A stretch of DNA of 63,517 bases from a virus, in IMG/VR virus record IMGVR_UViG_3300025476_000001, positions 1 through 63,517 of that record; one strand, given 5' to 3'. Below are positions 58,786-63,517 of the stretch, one piece after another (position 1 is the first letter of the stretch; the number at the start of each line of letters is the position of its first letter). The translations under genes and the position numbers were made by a program. Below the pieces are notes generated by a model. It worked only from the letters and a program-made list of their open reading frames with translations, did no database searches and had not been told where the DNA came from.

Positions 58786-61700
58786 TGGCATTATCTGTAG
58801 AATATTTAGCACAAGCAGCATTTAAGAAACTATTTGGGTTAGCTCATACAGAAGTTAAAACCTTTCCGTTGGGTAATGAAGGCAATCCTTCTCAGTTAAC
58901 TATTATGGCTAGTGATGTCTATGTCGATATCATTCCAGCAACTGCCCAAGTAGTAACTGGGGTAACTTTAGCTTGTAATAATCCAACTGACGGTCAAGTT
59001 GATAGTTATTTAACTGTTGCCCAAGATTTAATAATTGCTCCTGATGGTACCGGAGAAGGTCATCCTTATGTAGTAACTGTACCAGCCGGGCACGGTTTAA
59101 TTGGAAAAACTAATCCGCTGACTGGAGTAGCTTATGCTCAAGGTAGTATCGTTATGTCAATTATTCCAAAGAAATTTGGAACTACCTGGAGACCTATTTT
59201 ATATGATACAACTAAAACAGAGATTGCTCCTTTATCATCTCAAGATTGGATTATAGATGAGAGAGGATTTGTAGTTATTGACACTAACTCCCCGGCACCA
59301 GGCTATCTTTCATGTTATGTATATATAGGAAGAACTTTAGCCACATATGTAGGTTACTCTGGTTACTCTGGTTACTCTGGTTATAGCGGTTTAGGAGTTA
59401 GCGGGGGTTCTGGTTACTCAGGAATTTCTGGTTACAGCGGTTTAGGTATTAGCGGTTACTCAGGAATTTCTGGTTATAGCGGTTTAGGTATTAGCGGTTA
59501 CTCAAGTTATTCAGGTTACTCTGGGATCTCTGGTATATCTGGTTACTCTGGAATTTCAGGTTACTCTGGAATTTCAGGTTACTCTGGTATTGGAACTTCA
59601 GGGTATAGTGGTAACGCGGCTACTCAAACACCCTGGACCCAAAATATTAATGCTAATGGTTTTAGTTTATTTGGTAACAACACTGCTAGTGGTAATCTTA
59701 CTTTAGATTCTACTTCTGATTCTACTAAAGGATACATAATTCTACAACCAACTTCTGGTAATGTTGGTATTGGAACTGTTACTCCTTTAGCTAAACTTGA
59801 TGTAGATGCTTCTACTCTAAATACTATAGGAAATGCTACTACAATAACATTCTCTCAAATAAATTATGCTCTAGGTAATTACCCTGTTGACTATAATACT
59901 CATACTATTAGAGTTTATGCATACAAATTAATCAATGGAAACAAAGTATTTTCTGTTACACCATTAGAATCATTTCTAACAGATGACGGAACAAGTGGTG
60001 TAGTTTGTCAGTTATATTGGAGTTGGTCCGCGGTTACTGGTGCCGATGGTTATAGATTACTAAAGTCTAATGAAGATTTGAATTGGAATTTCGACCACTA
60101 TCAGGATACTCCAAATGCATATGTTTATGACTCAGATCCTTCAGATTGGACTTTAGGGAGTGTAGTTACACCTACAGTAATACCTACTTATACTGATTCG
60201 ATTTATTCAAAAGGAAATATTAAGATAGGGTATGAAGCTAATATTAAACCAGATGTTGATGCTACAGATGCTTTAAATATTGCTCAAGCTGATGGTACTA
60301 AGTTTGTTACATTTGATACAACAAATAAGAGAGTAGGTATCGGAATAATACCTGGTAGTACTCTAGATGTTAAAGGAACATTAAGATTATCTGGAAGTTC
60401 TGGTTTTGTTGGATTAACTCCAGCGGCTACTGGATCAACTACTTATACTTTACCATCAGCTGATGGTACTTCAGGGTATGTGTTATCTACCAATGGTTCA
60501 GGTACTCTTTCCTGGACTACTGGTAGTAGTGGATATTCTGGTGTAAGTGGATATTCTGGTGTATCTGGTTACAGTGGAATTAGTGGATACTCTGGAATTT
60601 CTGGTTATTCAGGAATTAGTGGTTATTCAAGTTATTCTGGATACTCTGGTATATCTGGATACTCTAGTTATTCAGGTTACTCTGGTTACTCTGGTTACTC
60701 AGGAATTAGTGGTTACTCAGGTTATAGTGGTATTAGTGGTTACTCTGGTATTTCAGGATATTCTGGTTATAGTGGAATTAGTGGGTATTCTGGTATATCT
60801 GGATATTCAGGTTACTCCGGAATTAGTGGTTACTCTGGAATTTCTGGTTATTCAGGAATTAGTGGATATTCTGGTATATCTGGTTACTCAGGAATTTCTG
60901 GATATTCTGGTTACTCCGGGATTTCTGGATATTCTAGTTATTCAGGTTACTCAGGAATTTCAGGTTACTCTGGATACAGTGGAATTAGTGGTTATTCTGG
61001 TTACTCAGGAATAAGCGGTTACTCCGGTATATCTGGATATTCTAGTTATTCAGGTTATAGTGGAATTAGTGGATATTCTGGTTACTCTGGTATTTCAGGT
61101 TACTCAGGATATAGTGGTAAGAGTGGTTACTCAGGAATTAGTGGATACTCTGGTTATAGTGGTATTAGCGGTTACTCTGGTATTTCAGGATATTCCGGTA
61201 TATCTGGGTATTCAGGAATCTCAGGGTTTAGTGGTTACTCAGGCATATCCGGGTACTCTGGTTACTCTGGAATTTCTGGATACTCTGGTTATTCTGGAAT
61301 TAGTGGTTACTCAGGGATTAGCGGATACTCTGGATACAGTGGTATAAGTGGATATTCTGGTATATCTGGTTACAGTGGTATATCTGGATATTCTAGTTAT
61401 TCAGGTTACTCAGGAATTAGTGGATACTCTGGTTATAGTGGAATTAGTGGTTACTCCGGATACAGTGGAATTAGTGGTTATTCCGGTATATCTGGGTATT
61501 CTAGTTATTCAGGTTACTCTGGAATTTCTGGATATTCTGGTTACTCTGGTATATCTGGTTACTCAGGAATTTCTGGATACTCTGGAATAAGTGGGTATTC
61601 TAGTTATTCAGGATATTCAGGAATTTCCGGATACTCTGGTTACTCAGGAATAAGTGGATACTCTGGTTATTCAGGAATAAGTGGTTACTCCGGTATATCT

Positions 61701-63517
61701 GGATATTCTAGTTATTCAGGTTATAGTGGAATAAGTGGATACTCTGGTTATTCAGGAATAAGTGGTTACTCAGGTTACTCTGGTATATCTGGTTACTCTG
61801 GAATTTCTGGATATAGTGGAATTAGTGGTTACTCTGGTATATCTGGATACTCTGGTTACTCCGGTATTAGTGGTTACTCTGGTTATAGTGGAATAAGTGG
61901 ATACTCTGGATATAGTGGTACGAGTGGTTACTCAGGGATTAGCGGATATTCTGGTTACTCCGGAATAAGTGGTTACTCTGGTATTTCTGGTTATTCAGGT
62001 TATAGTGGAATTAGTGGATACTCTGGTTATTCCGGAATTTCTGGTTACAGTGGTATAAGTGGATACAGTGGTATATCTGGATATTCTAGTTATTCAGGTT
62101 ACTCAGGAATTAGTGGATACTCTGGTTATAGTGGAATTAGTGGTTACTCCGGATACAGTGGAATAAGTGGTTATTCCGGTATATCTGGATATTCTAGTTA
62201 TTCAGGTTACTCAGGCATATCTGGTTATTCAGGTTACAGTGGAATTAGTGGTTACTCTGGTATTTCAGGTTACTCTGGATATAGTGGAATTAGTGGATAC
62301 TCAGGAATTAGTGGTTACTCTGGAATTTCTGGATATTCTGGTTATAGTGGTATAAGTGGTTACTCAGGAATATCTGGGTATTCTAGTTATTCAGGTTACT
62401 CAGGAATTTCTGGTTACTCAGGTTACAGTGGAATTAGTGGTTATTCTGGTATCTCTGGATATTCTGGTTATAGCGGTATAAGTGGTTACTCAGGAATATC
62501 TGGGTATTCTAGTTATTCAGGTTACTCAGGAATTTCAGGTTACTCTGGTTATAGTGGAATTAGTGGTTACTCCGGTTACTCAGGAATAAGTGGTTACTCC
62601 GGTATATCTGGATATTCTAGTTATTCAGGTTATAGTGGAATAAGTGGATATTCTGGTTACTCTGGTATCTCTGGATATTCTGGTTACTCAGGTATATCTG
62701 GTTATTCAGGCTATAGTGGAATAAGTGGTTACTCTGGAATTTCTGGTTACTCTGGTTATTCCGGAATTAGTGGTTACTCAGGCATATCTGGATATTCAGG
62801 TTACTCCGGTATATCCGGTTACAGTGGTATAAGTGGCTACTCTGGATATAGTGGAATTAGTGGTTACTCTGGTTACTCAGGAATTAGTGGATACTCTGGA
62901 TATAGTGGAATTAGTGGCTACTCTGGATATTCAGGAATTAGTGGCTACTCTGGATATTCGGGTTACTCTGGAATTAGTGGTTACTCAGGTTATAGTGGAA
63001 TTAGTGGTTACTCAGGATATAGTGGTAAGAGTGGTTACTCAGGCATATCTGGTTATAGTGGAATAAGTGGATATTCAGGATACTCTGGTATTAGTGGTTA
63101 CTCAGGTTATAGTGGAATTAGTGGATACTCTGGAATAAGTGGATATTCAGGATACTCAGGAATTAGTGGATACTCTGGAATTTCTGGATATTCTGGTTAC
63201 TCCGGTATTAGTGGTTACTCTGGTTATTCCGGGATTAGTGGTTACTCTGGTATATCTGGATATTCTAGTTATTCAGGTTACTCGGGAATTTCTGGTTACT
63301 CTAGTTATTCAGGTTACTCTGGAATTTCTGGTTACTCGGGATATAGTGGTAAGAGTGGTTACTCAGGTATATCTGGTTACTCTGGTATTGTTGGAACTTC
63401 AGGGTATAGTGGTAATGCTGCTACTCAAACGCCCTGGGCTCAAAATATTAATGGTGCAGGTTATAGTTTATTTGGTAGTAGTGTAGTTAGTGGTAATCTT
63501 ACTTTAGATTCTACTTC
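58785..63517 (+). CDS. Second giant GYSG fibre with 'VGIGT' knob domain (partial, runs off the window)
   Basis: ATG at 58785 overlaps the previous TAA (TAATG). The frame stays open for over 1577 codons to the window edge. Residues 1-188 are a beta N-terminal domain. Triplets follow at about 190-276, then a knob of about 300 residues with NVGIGTVTPLAKLDVD and RVGIGIIPGSTLDVKG, the turn found in many phage fibres carrying a C-terminal chaperone, and then SGYVLSTNGSGTLSWTTG. Residues 582-1543 are an array of about 320 triplets. At the end a second knob begins (YSGNAATQTPWAQNING), copying the first (YSGNAATQTPWTQNINA). The fibre therefore repeats a shaft-plus-knob module. Confidence 0.9.
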   Translation, partial: MALSVEYLAQAAFKKLFGLAHTEVKTFPLGNEGNPSQLTIMASDVYVDIIPATAQVVTGVTLACNNPTDGQVDSYLTVAQDLIIAPDGTGEGHPYVVTVPAGHGLIGKTNPLTGVAYAQGSIVMSIIPKKFGTTWRPILYDTTKTEIAPLSSQDWIIDERGFVVIDTNSPAPGYLSCYVYIGRTLATYVGYSGYSGYSGYSGLGVSGGSGYSGISGYSGLGISGYSGISGYSGLGISGYSSYSGYSGISGISGYSGISGYSGISGYSGIGTSGYSGNAATQTPWTQNINANGFSLFGNNTASGNLTLDSTSDSTKGYIILQPTSGNVGIGTVTPLAKLDVDASTLNTIGNATTITFSQINYALGNYPVDYNTHTIRVYAYKLINGNKVFSVTPLESFLTDDGTSGVVCQLYWSWSAVTGADGYRLLKSNEDLNWNFDHYQDTPNAYVYDSDPSDWTLGSVVTPTVIPTYTDSIYSKGNIKIGYEANIKPDVDATDALNIAQADGTKFVTFDTTNKRVGIGIIPGSTLDVKGTLRLSGSSGFVGLTPAATGSTTYTLPSADGTSGYVLSTNGSGTLSWTTGSSGYSGVSGYSGVSGYSGISGYSGISGYSGISGYSSYSGYSGISGYSSYSGYSGYSGYSGISGYSGYSGISGYSGISGYSGYSGISGYSGISGYSGYSGISGYSGISGYSGISGYSGISGYSGISGYSGYSGISGYSSYSGYSGISGYSGYSGISGYSGYSGISGYSGISGYSSYSGYSGISGYSGYSGISGYSGYSGKSGYSGISGYSGYSGISGYSGISGYSGISGYSGISGFSGYSGISGYSGYSGISGYSGYSGISGYSGISGYSGYSGISGYSGISGYSGISGYSSYSGYSGISGYSGYSGISGYSGYSGISGYSGISGYSSYSGYSGISGYSGYSGISGYSGISGYSGISGYSSYSGYSGISGYSGYSGISGYSGYSGISGYSGISGYSSYSGYSGISGYSGYSGISGYSGYSGISGYSGISGYSGISGYSGISGYSGYSGISGYSGYSGISGYSGYSGTSGYSGISGYSGYSGISGYSGISGYSGYSGISGYSGYSGISGYSGISGYSGISGYSSYSGYSGISGYSGYSGISGYSGYSGISGYSGISGYSSYSGYSGISGYSGYSGISGYSGISGYSGYSGISGYSGISGYSGISGYSGYSGISGYSGISGYSSYSGYSGISGYSGYSGISGYSGISGYSGYSGISGYSGISGYSSYSGYSGISGYSGYSGISGYSGYSGISGYSGISGYSSYSGYSGISGYSGYSGISGYSGYSGISGYSGYSGISGYSGISGYSGYSGISGYSGISGYSGYSGISGYSGISGYSGYSGISGYSGYSGISGYSGYSGISGYSGYSGISGYSGYSGYSGISGYSGYSGISGYSGYSGKSGYSGISGYSGISGYSGYSGISGYSGYSGISGYSGISGYSGYSGISGYSGISGYSGYSGISGYSGYSGISGYSGISGYSSYSGYSGISGYSSYSGYSGISGYSGYSGKSGYSGISGYSGIVGTSGYSGNAATQTPWAQNINGAGYSLFGSSVVSGNLTLDST
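59351..59613 (+). repeat. GYS/GIS triplet array, first block of the second fibre gene
   Basis: About 88 residues of Gly-x-Ser triplets, with repeated 'GYSGLGISGYSG' units, before the first knob domain. Confidence 0.95.
59592..63517 (+). repeat. Long-range direct repeat of the fibre knob start
   Basis: GGAACTTCAGGGTATAGTGG at 59592 recurs at 63393, 3801 bases (1267 codons) later, and the following 110 or so bases match closely with mostly silent changes, up to the window edge (SGNLTLDST in both). The second copy is cut by the end of the window. Confidence 0.9.
60528..63413 (+). repeat. GYS/GIS triplet array of about 2.9 kb, second fibre gene
   Basis: About 962 uninterrupted residues, about 320 Gly-x-Ser triplets, nearly all GYS or GIS, with sparse GKS, GTS and SSYSG breaks that recur at intervals (YSSYSGYSGISGYSG). 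Third positions vary widely among copies while the protein pattern is fixed, so the array is maintained by selection as well as by repeat copying. Confidence 0.95.

Noticed and set aside
60528-63413. The dense short repeats could suggest a CRISPR array.
   Set aside because: Units are 9-18 bases without unique spacers, in frame, and encode Gly-x-Ser triplets.
60547-63486. Several long ORFs in another plus-strand frame (60547-61014, 61060-61347, 61348-61590, 62167-62355, 62833-63066, 63139-63486), rich in Leu, Val, Thr and Ile.
   Set aside because: They are the shifted-frame reading of the GYS/GIS triplet DNA, which has few stops in that frame. The real frame continues unbroken from 58785.
1-63517. 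A tailocin or type VI-like contractile element instead of a phage.
   Set aside because: Terminase, portal, prohead protease and major capsid protein are all present, so DNA-filled heads are made.

Overview
This window looks like the virion-assembly block of a large, AT-rich, T4-like tailed bacteriophage (contractile-tailed myovirus). Every gene I can support lies on the plus strand, most are packed with ATGA, TAATG or 10-30 base overlaps, and the order follows the head-to-tail logic of T4-type phages: large terminase, portal, prohead protease, major capsid protein, neck proteins, sheath, tube, tape-measure candidate, tube cap, hub, spike, PAAR tip, wedge proteins, then tail fibres. There are no tRNAs, rRNAs, CRISPR arrays or obvious bacterial housekeeping genes. 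The host cannot be told from the sequence.

Layout. 1-2.6 kb: a small membrane peptide, a papain-like cysteine peptidase, a DUF1617-like protein and a divergent sigma-factor-like protein. 2.6-8.6 kb: small genes, large terminase, and a portal gene interrupted by a 395-residue HNH-containing intein. 8.6-19.2 kb: a cold-shock protein, four small or medium unknowns and a protein with SH3-like repeats, then a 2266-residue mosaic protein that starts with a histidine-phosphatase domain and carries zinc ribbons, repeated modules and a perfect 234-bp tandem duplication. 19.2-24.5 kb: an orphan NUMOD3 homing-endonuclease fragment, a HAD hydrolase, a protease-zinc-scaffold fusion, and the major capsid gene, which ends in a compact group I intron. 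24.5-33.8 kb: a free-standing HNH endonuclease, neck/completion proteins, a 2H phosphoesterase and several probable internal head proteins. 33.9-48.3 kb: sheath, tube, baseplate. 48.3-55 kb: a 1465-residue chain of glycosyltransferase and methyltransferase domains plus three more glycosyltransferase genes. 55-63.5 kb: two giant fibre genes built of Gly-Tyr-Ser/Gly-Ile-Ser triplets, the last running off the window.

The most unusual points are four. (1) The capsid-gene intron starts with its own copy of the last coding stretch of the gene, so spliced and unspliced messages should both give a 491-residue capsid protein ending in NYGSL. (2) A sugar-transfer and methylation gene cluster sits directly before two fibres made almost wholly of Gly, Ser and Tyr, which suggests (inference) that the phage decorates its own fibres. 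(3) The prohead protease and a long coiled-coil, scaffold-like region are one polypeptide. (4) The 2266-residue mosaic protein and several other head-region proteins share amphipathic N-termini or linkers reminiscent of T4 capsid-targeting peptides.

Limits: all homology statements come from reading motifs by eye. No database search, folding program or alignment was run. T4 gene names are used as 'like' labels based on motif, length and gene order.
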